Notes under the pieces: model-generated | Seen by the model: the letters and a program-made list of their open reading frames with translations, nothing else | Databases searched by the model: none | Told to the model about the DNA's origin: nothing | Shown: positions 53,736 to 64,000 of the stretch, one piece after another | How positions within the stretch are numbered: position 1 is the first letter of the stretch | Layout of the letters: each line of letters starts with the position of its first letter | Source: Diplonema papillatum | Lineage: Eukaryota > Euglenozoa > Diplonemea > Diplonemida > Diplonemidae | Length of the DNA: 64,000 nt | Direction of reading: 5' to 3' | NCBI GenBank assembly: GCA_030068145.1 | Contig: JAPJBO010000424.1 | Coordinates: 1 to 64,000 of the forward strand | Position numbers and translations under genes: made by a program

Positions 53736-54406
53736 GGAAGGCGGCCTTCTGCGTGGCTTGAGATGAAAGAGAAGAGCAGTTGTGATACTGGCGCTCGTCC
53801 GGTGCCGTTCGCACCCTTCTGTGGGCATATAGTAGCCGGCATACCGAACAGAAGCTGCGTTTGTCAGTAGTCGCACACCGAACTGAAGCTGCGTTTGTCC
53901 CATCGGATTCTGTGGCCGAGTTTCACCACCTTCACAAAGTGCAACCAAGTTGGTGGTGCCTCTCCTTGCCCCCCTACCCTCCCCGTTTTTCGAAGGGAAC
54001 ATTTCCGGAATGACGGCTGCGCATGCGAAAGTGAAAGCCAACCCAACACGCTGCTAACACAGGAAACAAAAAAAAAAAAAGGTGTTCGTTCTTCGCGCGC
54101 ACGCGAAGAACAAATACTCTGTTCACCATCGTTGATCAGTTGATGCTGATCGTCCCGTTTGCTTCGTGAATCAGCGCAAGACCCACACTCCGGGAATGTT
54201 CTTGAATATGCTCTGTGTCTTTGAACCAGGAAAGCGCTCTGCGATGCAGGAGAGACCAGAAAAACCGCTGTCCCATTCTGTCGTTCGCTCAACGGATGTA
54301 AAAGAGCTCCTTTCGCGCGTCGACGTGCGCGTTCCCGCTCGTCGCGCGTAAACGAAAAAAAGCTGGGCTATAACAACCGACACCCCCTCCGCAATTCAGC
54401 TGAGGG
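53736..54406. other. Gene-free stretch with repeat R14
   Basis: 53995-54200 matches 31275-31380 plus 31599-31700. A tandem repeat CACACCGAACTGAAGCTGCG type is at 53840-53900. Confidence 0.45.
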
Positions 54407-54603
54407 GAAATACTCGGGGGGCTGCCTTGTGCTTACTTCGAAGGAGGCCAGAGGGGGAGAAACAATACAACTACAGAGTGGGTCTTTTTTGTTGAATGCT
54501 TACGCCCGCCACTGAACCCAGATTCACCTGTGTTTCGTGTGGGCTACAGCACATTTACCTCCTTTGATCTTTTGCAGCTGGCAGCCTCCTTAAGTATTTC
54601 CTA
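54407..54603 (-). mobile_element. MITE-A, copy 7
   Basis: Complete copy, minus orientation. Confidence 0.75.
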
Positions 54604-54844
54604 CAAAGCAGGTGCTGATACAAAAACACCATTAACGTATAGTCTCCCGTCTTTCTGATTGCCCTCGTTTATTGGATGAGCTCGCTGCTTGGTGTCTTGC
54701 GTCGAATGAAAAGAATAAGTCGGTTTGCCTACCCTCGAGCAAATGGACCTACCGAACGTAGACTGGGATATCTCCCCCAGCACCACTCTGCGTCGCGCGG
54801 GGCTCCCCCTTGCCCCGAGAGGACGGCTATCGACCCAACCACAC

Positions 54845-54955
54845 GGAAAGTATGCCAATACTGCAGGGAATAGTTGACTAGACCTCTTGAGTTTGTGCTA
54901 ACCACGAATTGGGGAGTCGGGAGAACCTACAAAGCCAAAAGCAGGACCGACCCCC
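54845..54955 (+). repeat. Dispersed repeat R12, copy 4
   Basis: Matches the first 110 bp of 42910-43110. It joins directly to the GGCAGGCGTTGGAAAGAAAG block that also precedes the intact F-box-like gene. Confidence 0.65.
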
Positions 54956-55029
54956 CTGGCAGGCGTTGGAAAGAAAGGCTCTTTGGGAGGAGAAGAGGAG
55001 GGGAGAGGGAGGTGGGTGTATTTTTTTGA

Positions 55030-55527
55030 ATGCTCAGCGCGGACTTCTCGAAGTGGGGCCAGCTGCGCAAGCAAACGTATGCTCAGAAGAAGGAAAAGGA
55101 CCTGCGCCAGCAGCGCGTCGCAGCCCGCGCGAAGGCAGGCGTGCTGTTGTCCGGGCGGTCCGACCAGCCGCCCACCCCCGAACTCACCGAAGAGCTTCGG
55201 AACAACCCTCTTCTGCGCGTCGAGTACTGCACCGCACTCATCGTCGAAGGCGAAAAACCGCTTACAGATGAGTTCGCAGTGGCGCCGTCCGACCTGGCTG
55301 GACTTCTCCGGGAAGCGGCGCTGTTCAAGACGTACTGCCGCACGTGCTGGATGTCGACCCGGATGCGCCGGGGCTCCGGAATCTGCCGTTCGACGTCAGC
55401 ATCGCAGTCGCGAGCTATCTGATTCCGAGGGACGTGCGGGCTCTCCGGCTGGCGTCGCGCACTTTGTACGCCGCAGCGACCCCCAGCCACTCTTTGCAGC
55501 CCCTGTCTTCGACGCAGAAGTCGTGCC
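55030..55527 (+). pseudogene. 5'-terminal copy of the F-box-like gene
   Basis: Copies about 56129-56628 at high identity. A 3-bp insertion (GCGGCG) and an 11-bp deletion (loss of the CTCGGTCGCG segment) break the frame near 55335. It ends near the position corresponding to 56628, at sequence (CAGAAGTC) that continues differently in the intact gene. Confidence 0.9.
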
Positions 55528-56128
55528 AGTTGAACTGTGCCCCTCCCCCTAAAAAGTCAGCCGAACAGCGACAAACTCCCCTGGCAGGCGTTGGAAAGAA
55601 AGGCTTGTCAACCCCACCGATTTTCTATCTTCTTTCCCCCTCCCCCTTTTCGACGTTGCTGTTGACTAACGGTTTGGTCGGACCCTTCCCCGGTGAACAT
55701 CCCATGAAAGTAACAATGATGACTTAGACCGATACGGGCTACATGGCAACCCCTGCTCAACATGTATGCACGTGGGGGGCCCAGGGCCACATTCATTGCG
55801 AATGTGTTCGTGGTGTCGGTCGCAGAAGTCTTTTGTTTTGGCTAGCCAAAGAGAGAAAAAGAGCGAAAGAGTACGTACAGTAGTGAGTAGAGAAGAGAAC
55901 GAGTGTAAAAGAAAGGAGGTAGCACGGACTACCAGGCCAGCGGAGACCACCGCAAAAAGAAATTTTCTTTCCCCTACTTCATCCCACAAAACCAGCACCA
56001 ACAACAACGATCCCCCTAAAAAGTCAGCCGAACAGCGACAAACTCCCCTGGCAGGCGTTGGAAAGAAAGGCTCTTTGGGAGGGTGGAGAGGGAGAAGAGG
56101 AGGGGAGAGGGGTGGTGTGTTTTTTTGA
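55528..56128 (+). repeat. Spacer between broken and intact F-box-like copies
   Basis: Contains the block CTAAAAAGTCAGCCGAACAG...GGAAAGAAAGGCT twice (55550-55605 and 56016-56075) and a full R8 copy (55790-56012). A T-rich tract followed by CTCAG at 56132-56136 could be a splice acceptor, in which case the true start lies upstream. Confidence 0.55.
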
Positions 56129-58024
56129 ATGCTCAGCGCGGACTTCTCGAAGTGGGGCCAGCTGCGCAAGCAAACGTATGCTCAGAAGAAGGAAAAGGAC
56201 CTGCGCCAGCAGCGCGTCGCAGCCCGCGCGAAGGCCGGCGTGCTGTTGTCCGGGCGGTCCGACCAGCCGCCCACCCCCGAACTCACCGAAGAGCTTCGGA
56301 ACAACCCTCTTCTGCGCGTCGAGTACTGCACCGCACTCATCGTCGAAGGCGAAAAACCGCTTACAGATGAGTTCGCAGTGGCGCCGTCCGACCTGGCTGG
56401 GCTTCTCCGGGAAGCGCTGTTCAAGACGTACTGCCGCTCGGTCGCGCACGTGCTGGATGTCGACCCGGATACGCCGGGGCTCCGGAATCTGCCGTTCGAC
56501 GTCATCATCGCAGTCGCGAGCTATCTGATTCCGAGGGACGTGCGGGCTCTCCGCCTGGCGTCGCGCACTTTGTACGTCGCAGCGACCACCAGCCACTCTT
56601 TGCAGCCCCTGTCTTCGACGCAGAAGTCAACCTCTGGAACGCCTCCGGCGATCGCTGCGACGAACATTTTGAAGCATTTGCTGGCCACGTGTTCGGCACG
56701 GGATCTGACGGCGTTCCTGCGGGCCAGCCTGCCGTCGGGGCTGCTCACCGGGATCACGGTCGTAGCGTACATGACCGACGTCGCGGTGCGCTCCGGCCGA
56801 CCGCAGCTCGCACCGGCAGTGCAGGCGTGGCTCGACGACAGCTGGGCGCAACCGCCGCCCGCGACGCTGCTCGAAGGCCTGCTGAAGCTGCTGTCCCTCG
56901 GCAACGGCGCCGGCGGAGCCGGCGAGAACTCGGAGTTTTCCGACGACGACGATGATGATGATGGAGACTATGCGGCGGCGCTCGGGCTGGCGGAAGACCC
57001 GTTTTTCACGCCGGAAACCGCAAGAAGGACCGTCGACGACCTCGACGGGTATGCGGCGCAGGTCTTGCAGCGGCTGCTGCCGGATATTCTCCGGGTCTTG
57101 TCCGGGTTTCCGACCTACGACGAGCGGCTCGACGCGTTGGTCGCCTCGGTGCTCCCGCTGCTGCTCGCACGGCTCTGCCGGATGGCCGACACGCAGGCGT
57201 TCGTCGATGCGCTGCGGCTGCCGAACATCGCGGAAATCGTCCAAAACACGCTGCCGCAGCTGCACGCCGACGCAAACGGCCGCCTGCACCCGGTCCTCGC
57301 CGCCGCAAGCCACCTGGGTCTGTGCGCCCTGCAGAGGAGTGCGTTGCACCTCCTCGACTCCGCGGTCGACCTCGGAACGGTCGATTTCAACGGGAAGAAC
57401 GTGATGTGCCACTGGGCGGCTGCCGCGACGCCCCAATCGGACGCGCTCGACGTCCTTCTCCCGTTCGTCACCGGCGAGAACCTCTTGGGCCAGCCCGGCG
57501 GGCGGTCCGCCGCGGTGCAGCTCCTCGAAAAAAACCGGCGAGAGCTCGTCTCCCGGCTCTCGAAGCGCGCCCAGTCGGCGGAAGCCGCCGGGGGAGAGGG
57601 CGGCAACCCGCTGGTGCCGGCGCCGCGGGATTCGGCGCGGCACTGCCTGGACCGGCTGATCACCCACGGCGCGGTGGACCGCGCGTACTACTTGTACTGG
57701 TGCTTCGTGGCGCTGCACAAGACGCCGGGGCTCGCGGCGACGGTCTCGGACCTGTTCGAGGTGCTGCTGGCGCGGGGCCCGTGCAAGAACGCGCCGATCC
57801 GGGCGGAGTTCCTGCTGCCGCACCTGCCGCTGTACCCGGCGGACATCGCGGCGCGGTGCACCGGCGAGTCGTGCATGATGTACGCGGAAGACTCGGAGTT
57901 CGGCAACGCGAGCTGCTGCGTCGCGGCGCAGATGGCCCGCTTCGCAGAGCGGCTTTCCCCCATACAAGCGCTGGGCTCCGCAGACGACTACGACTGGGAA
58001 GTGCTCGCGTCTCGCGATCCGTGA
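56129..58024 (+). CDS. F-box-like protein
   Basis: 631 codons to TGA 58022-58024. Residues about 118-157 (LRNLPFDVIIAVASYLIPRD, then VRALRLASRTLY) fit an F-box, the Skp1-binding motif of SCF ubiquitin ligases. The N-terminal 100 residues are basic and helical, residues about 270-280 are an Asp run (SDDDDDDDGDY), and the rest is helical and Ala/Leu-rich with weak repeat-like spacing (LRLPNIAEIVQNTLPQLHAD, AASHLGLCALQRSALHLLDS) that might be a solenoid. F-box proteins recruit substrates for ubiquitylation; the substrate is unknown. The start at 56129 is the first ATG in frame, but an upstream exon is possible because TTTTTTTGAATGCTCAG resembles a splice acceptor. Confidence 0.75.
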   Translation: MLSADFSKWGQLRKQTYAQKKEKDLRQQRVAARAKAGVLLSGRSDQPPTPELTEELRNNPLLRVEYCTALIVEGEKPLTDEFAVAPSDLAGLLREALFKTYCRSVAHVLDVDPDTPGLRNLPFDVIIAVASYLIPRDVRALRLASRTLYVAATTSHSLQPLSSTQKSTSGTPPAIAATNILKHLLATCSARDLTAFLRASLPSGLLTGITVVAYMTDVAVRSGRPQLAPAVQAWLDDSWAQPPPATLLEGLLKLLSLGNGAGGAGENSEFSDDDDDDDGDYAAALGLAEDPFFTPETARRTVDDLDGYAAQVLQRLLPDILRVLSGFPTYDERLDALVASVLPLLLARLCRMADTQAFVDALRLPNIAEIVQNTLPQLHADANGRLHPVLAAASHLGLCALQRSALHLLDSAVDLGTVDFNGKNVMCHWAAAATPQSDALDVLLPFVTGENLLGQPGGRSAAVQLLEKNRRELVSRLSKRAQSAEAAGGEGGNPLVPAPRDSARHCLDRLITHGAVDRAYYLYWCFVALHKTPGLAATVSDLFEVLLARGPCKNAPIRAEFLLPHLPLYPADIAARCTGESCMMYAEDSEFGNASCCVAAQMARFAERLSPIQALGSADDYDWEVLASRDP

Positions 58025-58577
58025 CGCCGCAGTGTGTCAGTGTGGTTGTTTCAAGGATGAAGTGACATGCAAGTCTCAGAGTAAATGGATGGACAGTGGG
58101 TCTGCAGACGGCTCATTAAACTCGGTGGCAATCTACGCGGGCACGGTGCCTTTTGGGCCACGGCAAGTGGGAAAGTCTCTGACTGACCGCTATGACGTGG
58201 ACACTATCACGACTAAAAGTGTCTGCAGAATAACATGAGAAGCCTCTACGACTGGTCTCTGGCTGAAACCAAGCGCACTTACCCATAATTAAGACGGAGA
58301 CAGCAACACCGACGGCGCCCCCGCCGATGGAGTGTGGAAATTGCTGCAGCCCGGAACTCCTGATACCTGGCAGACGGCTTCCGGGAGGCGACATTGATTA
58401 CCTACGCGCAACAGAGCGCTGCGCAGTCAGTCATAAACCCACTGGTGAGAATGGGTCACAAGCGACTATTGAAATCTTCTAGTGCAACAGGTAAATCACG
58501 CAAGCGGCTTCAGGTGTTCAAGGTCAAAGAAGAGAAGGAAACTGGAGGAAGGACGAGGCGTCACTCCAGGTTTCCCC
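58025..58577. other. 3' flank of the F-box-like gene
   Basis: No repeat recognised. 58395-58568 has a weakly coding-like frame (MGHKRLLKSSSATGKSRKRL) followed by CCAG|GTTTCC, similar to the exon A donor, but it is too little to call. Confidence 0.3.
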
Positions 58578-58705
58578 ATTTTTTTGTTGAACGCTTACGC
58601 CCGCCACTGAACCCAGATTCACCTGTGTTTCGTGTGGGTCACAGCACAGTTACCTCCTTTGATCTTTTGCAGCTGGCACCCTTCGCAAGTATTTCTTGCA
58701 AAGCA
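58578..58705 (-). mobile_element. MITE-A, copy 8 (partial)
   Basis: Retains the inner half and one end (TTCGCAAGTATTTCTTGC, diverged). Confidence 0.6.
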
Positions 58706-59374
58706 GGGTGCTTATACAAAAAATATGAGCACGTAGAACACTCCGCTGCCCAACACTCGGAGTTTTGCCGACCATCGTTAGTTGCGTCGCGGTTAGTGAC
58801 CAGACTGCTTCGCCCCCCTTCGCCTTCGCTAGCTTTTTCCCGTGCTCACTTACTCCGCTTTCCCTTTTTTTGTGCGCCCGCCCTGCTGCGCGCACGTTCA
58901 CGTCCATTCTACAAGGGAGGGGGGCGTGGACGCGACCGAGTCCTAACCATCGGCCGGCGAGCGCTCTCTGCTCTGCGAGGGTTTCTTGGTCAGAAGTCTT
59001 GCTGTTTCACCTTTTCGCTTTCTCTCTGGTTGCAGAGCCTCCTTCGCAAGCTTTCGAGAGGTGCGGAAGGCCGACGACTCCGCAGGCTGTTCATCATGAT
59101 CTTTTTGCACGGTCCGCACCGGCGGTCGAATTGCCAAAATATATTGCTCGACTGATATCTTCCGTGTATGCTCTTTACGCTGCCTGGGTGCGCCGGCAAT
59201 GCCGGGATTCACATACCGTTCACGTTTTGCAGCTGGACGGAGGACAGAGGCGATGTTAAACGGCATAGTAGCAGTTTGCTTCAAAGACAGCTGGAATGAC
59301 GCCAAACCCGTGTACCCTCAGGACGTAGCCTTCGCTCAATGGAAGCTGAAGTTTCCCATCAAGGTGTTAGCCGC
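58706..59374. other. Unassigned region before the 620-bp array
   Basis: 59105-59160 already contains the array motif (TTGCACGGTCCGCACCGGCG, CAAAATATATTGCTCGACTG). No exon recognised. Confidence 0.35.
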
Positions 59375-61473
<2,099 letters not shown>

Positions 61474-62004
61474 GTGTCACGGGATAAGCCGGCAGCCGCT
61501 GCTTAACCGTGTGGTTCATGTACTTAAAAGAACTCAATGCTTAACGGCTTATCCGCCGAGGGGGACCTACCCCTGGGGCCAGTTGGACTGGCGATGAGGA
61601 GCATGGAGGAGTGTGGGCACGTATGGGGACCCGGGCCCCTGTCTCGCACGCTGAGGAATGGTGCAACATATGACCCGTTAGCCTCGGCACCTTCGAAGAG
61701 GGGACATGAAGTTAGGGCGGACTTGAGGGCGAAGACGTGGTCCCGACTGGTGGCGAGGCGGCCGGGATTTGAGGGCATACAGAGAGCCGACCTGGAGCGG
61801 ACGAACACCTTCTGGAGGATGCGTGAATGTCCCGCGCACACCGCGAGGCTTATACGTGTAGCGTTGGCGGGGGGGGTGAACACGGCTGAGTACACGTCGC
61901 GGATGAGGCAGGCCGGAGCTCGCAGGCGCCCAGCTGCATGTCCGACAGCCACGCTACCAACGCATAAAACGTCGGTAGTCCCCAGGTCTTGTTCCGCTCC
62001 CACG

Positions 62005-62430
62005 TCATGCCGGGGCAATCCGCGCGAAGGGGTGGTCAAATTTCTCGGCAGGCATCGCATTCGCTCTCGACCAGGGGGTCGTGGGGTTCCTGGCTACCCA
62101 GCCACGTGCTTCGAGCCCTGCCCGTTCCGCAAGGATTTCAGCCATCATCTCCTGGAGCCGCCTCGAGAATTGGGCATTCTCGGGTACTACCACACCGTGT
62201 TCCAGCGTGCATCTGGGCCAGTCGGCCCGGTTGGCTGCCATCAGCTCGGCATGTGCCTCTCGTCGCCGTATGTGCGAGTACGCTCCGCAGTCCCAGAATA
62301 CGTGTTTCTCGTCCTCGGTGTCGCCGCTTCCACAGTGCTTGCAATGGACCGAGAACGGGCAGGCGTCAATGCTGGAGCTTGCGATCGACTTTGAACTCTT
62401 CTCGGGCCTCAGCATGCCGCTGCACGGGAA
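62005..62430 (-). pseudogene. C-terminus of a non-LTR reverse transcriptase (zinc-knuckle region)
   Basis: On the minus strand: C-KHCG-SGDTEDEKHVFWDC, i.e. the CxxC...H....C motif that many non-LTR (Tad/L1/I-like) reverse transcriptases carry at the C-terminus, then RRREAHAELMAA and an Ala/Glu-rich helix, ending in a stop at 62005. The frame is open to 62796, but no RT or RNase H motif is identifiable upstream, so it is a 5'-truncated remnant. The plus strand is also open across this segment, which I treat as a shadow here. Confidence 0.6.
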
Positions 62431-62767
62431 TGCGCCGAAGGGGGTGAGAGAACGGGGAAACGTCCTGCGCTGCATGATGAGCGCGTTGGACAAGCTGGCG
62501 GCACAGCAAGGGCTGGGAAGCTGCATGAGAGGAGAGAGGGTGTGCCCGACGACGTCGCTGTCGTTCATGGGCATCACGGGGATATCGGGTATACGGCCCA
62601 GGCCACGCTTTCGCGAGGCACACACGGGGACGATACTTGAGGAACAAGTGAAAGGAAGCGATGTAGGGACGCAGTGCCCGGCGTACCCTGACTGGACGAT
62701 CGGGAGAGCGGCGAGGTGGGCTATGCCTGCCCCACCACAACTGCACCCAGACCCCGTGCATATGCCG

Positions 62768-63610
62768 GGTGTCGGTATAGAGAAGGCACTCGTCACGTGC
62801 GCGACCCATCACAAAGGGAAGTGTGAGGCGTGCAGAGCACTCGTCCGAAGGGACGTTCCCACGGTAGAGATGTGCTGCCGGCACCATCACCACGCGAACG
62901 ATGGGCAGCCGATCGCGGTGTGCACAGAGCACAGCACGACGAAGTGCGGCGAGTGCAAGACGGCGGCGGCGTGTTGCCGCAGCGGGCATCATGCCTGCCG
63001 CACGCATGGCAGAGGAACCTGCCAAGAGTGCAAAAGGCTCCCTACGCTGACGCAGAGGCGACCGGCGGCATGTTGCAGCCGCGGCCACCACCAGTCCAAC
63101 AAGCCGAACGTCCAGTCAACCCCCGGACGCAACAAGAAGAAGAGGCCCTCCTCACCCACCCAGGTGGGTGTACAGCGGGAAACGCCAGTAGGAAAGCGAG
63201 CGGCGCGAGCGCCGCTCGCGGCAACGAAAAAGGAGACGGCGACGACCGGACGGGCGACCAAGAGGCCGCCACCAACGCCAGGAACCAGCGAACGACCAGC
63301 GCTGAAGAAGAGGGTGCTCGGCACCCCGAAGGAAGGCCCGATCGCCGGCCGCAAGCGGAAGAAGACGAAGGCGACCACACCCGACTCAGGGGTGCATCGA
63401 AGGAAGAAGAAGGTACCGAGGGCAAGCAGCTCTCAGAAACGACCGGGGACCATGGGCACACCAATGCCCTCGAAAGTGGAAAACGGGCACTCCTGCCTGC
63501 CCTCGTACTCGCCGACTCAGTCTTTGGAATCGCAAGAAAGCCAAACCCCGCTAGCTCCACAAATGCTCGACCTTGACGACGCGATGGCAGGTGACGACGT
63601 CATCCGATAA
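62768..63610 (+). CDS. Cys/His-rich basic ORF inside the retroelement composite
   Basis: The open frame begins at 62081, but convincing coding starts near 62768 (MPGVGIEKALVTCATHHKGK). About 95 residues carry repeated Cys/His sets (CEAC, CCRHHHH, CTEH, CGEC, CCRSGHH, CRTH, CQEC, CCSRGHH), suggesting three to four zinc-binding modules of similar spacing. About 150 residues rich in Lys/Arg/Pro/Thr follow, ending at TAA 63608-63610. It could bind DNA or RNA, like an ORF1-type protein or a transposase cofactor. It is unlike the zinc-finger ORF at 723-947. The start codon is uncertain and expression is unproven. Confidence 0.55.
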   Translation, partial: GVGIEKALVTCATHHKGKCEACRALVRRDVPTVEMCCRHHHHANDGQPIAVCTEHSTTKCGECKTAAACCRSGHHACRTHGRGTCQECKRLPTLTQRRPAACCSRGHHQSNKPNVQSTPGRNKKKRPSSPTQVGVQRETPVGKRAARAPLAATKKETATTGRATKRPPPTPGTSERPALKKRVLGTPKEGPIAGRKRKKTKATTPDSGVHRRKKKVPRASSSQKRPGTMGTPMPSKVENGHSCLPSYSPTQSLESQESQTPLAPQMLDLDDAMAGDDVIR

Positions 63611-63722
63611 CCTGACTTTCAAGGCAGTGCATGCTAATCCATGTGGTTCATGTACTTAAAAGAACTCAATGCTTAACGGCTTATCACGTGGGCGGCCCTG
63701 AGATTACCCCCGCAGGTGACAC

Positions 63723-64000
63723 CACTTTATCTTTAGCCATACTTCAACCTTCTTCTTCCTTCACACCGTACAACCCAGGACTTGGTACCAGGGAAAGCCT
63801 GCTACGCGGGAGCCAAGATTCACGTGTTCGGCGGTACTGCAGAGCCACGGGCCTACGGGTCAAGTGGCTACCGATTTCCCCAACTAAGCATCAAGGCTTG
63901 GCGCACCTTGGGGCTTGGCGCTTGCGCTGAACACAAGCTCGTCGAGAAGGTCAGCCACAGGGCAGAGCGGACGGGGTTGCAGCACTGTGCTGCCTCCGAC
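63723..64000 (+). mobile_element. SINE-T copy in forward orientation, cut by the window end
   Basis: From about 63780: GGTACCAGGGAAAGCCTGCT through CACAAGCTCGTCGAGAAGGT to GTGCTGCCTCCGAC at 64000. It is the only copy here on the plus strand; its (TTC)n tail would lie beyond the window. 63723-63745 equals the complement of 59945-59967. Confidence 0.75.

Larger units (their letters stand above)
61474..63722. mobile_element. R4 element carrying a retroelement-derived insert
   Basis: Outer ends AAGGTGTCACGGGATAAGCC and CGCAGGTGACACC are inverted. Inside them a 46-bp direct repeat (TTCATGTACTTAAAAGAACT core) lies at 61508-61554 and 63638-63684, bracketing an insert with a minus-strand LINE C-terminus and a plus-strand Cys/His-rich ORF. 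The same 46-bp segment without insert is part of the R4 copies at 10690-10905 and 26815-27010. The direct repeat may be a target-site duplication or a duplication internal to R4. Confidence 0.55.

Noticed and set aside
58032..58238. Short frame with VGKSLTD, like the amidase segment VGKSLTDEL
   Set aside because: Only seven residues match and the surrounding DNA shows no similarity to the amidase gene; probably coincidence.
61537..62394. Plus-strand 285-codon frame (LRAKTWSRLVARRPGFEGIQ) considered as an RNase H or LINE end
   Set aside because: No catalytic or zinc motif could be matched, and the minus strand of its second half has the clearer LINE zinc-knuckle motif.

Overview
The window is nuclear DNA of a eukaryote, most likely a protist. 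The evidence is GT-AG introns with matching phases, eukaryote-specific proteins (NIF/CTD-type phosphatase, PPR-like and F-box-like proteins, a long coiled-coil protein), a broken eukaryotic 18S rRNA fragment, and a very high load of short transposons, tRNA-derived retroposons and minisatellites. Exons are GC-rich and sit in a more AT-rich background full of homopolymers. I cannot name the lineage; the 18S fragment (37829-38642) is the best tool for that.

Layout. 1-1176: minus-strand remnant of a non-LTR retrotransposon with a zinc-finger ORF1, two tandem 2A-like motifs and the start of an APE-type endonuclease. 2559-14430: one plus-strand coiled-coil gene that I assembled from five exons with agreeing splice phases, including a 77-bp exon; its introns (0.67-5.6 kb) are packed with repeats. 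14431-18990: degenerate repeats in its 3' flank, fold-back elements and a hAT-type MITE with an 8-bp target-site duplication (TSD). 19100-19990: NIF-domain phosphatase exon, with a possible terminal exon at 24830-24937 that is tandemly repeated; tRNA-derived retroposons and two unrecognised ORFs lie between. 25350-45000: essentially gene-free, made of nested repeats, the scrambled 18S piece, a roughly 2-kb inverted-repeat element and two fold-back elements whose centres expanded into 45-bp and 34-bp minisatellites. 46512-58024: gene-rich island with a PPR-like gene, an AMI1-like amidase and an F-box-like gene, all on the plus strand, each with broken partial copies of itself next door. 58028-64000: a 620-bp tandem array with (CT)n tracts, then a retroelement-derived composite with a minus-strand LINE C-terminus and a plus-strand Cys/His-rich ORF.

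The protein-coding genes are not a pathway or operon; they are independent plus-strand eukaryotic genes. The shared theme is structural: dispersed repeats reach up to splice acceptors, and terminal segments of genes are repeatedly duplicated beside the parent gene. Repeat names used below (SINE-T, MITE-A, hAT-M, R4 and so on) are my own labels for families seen more than once in this window.
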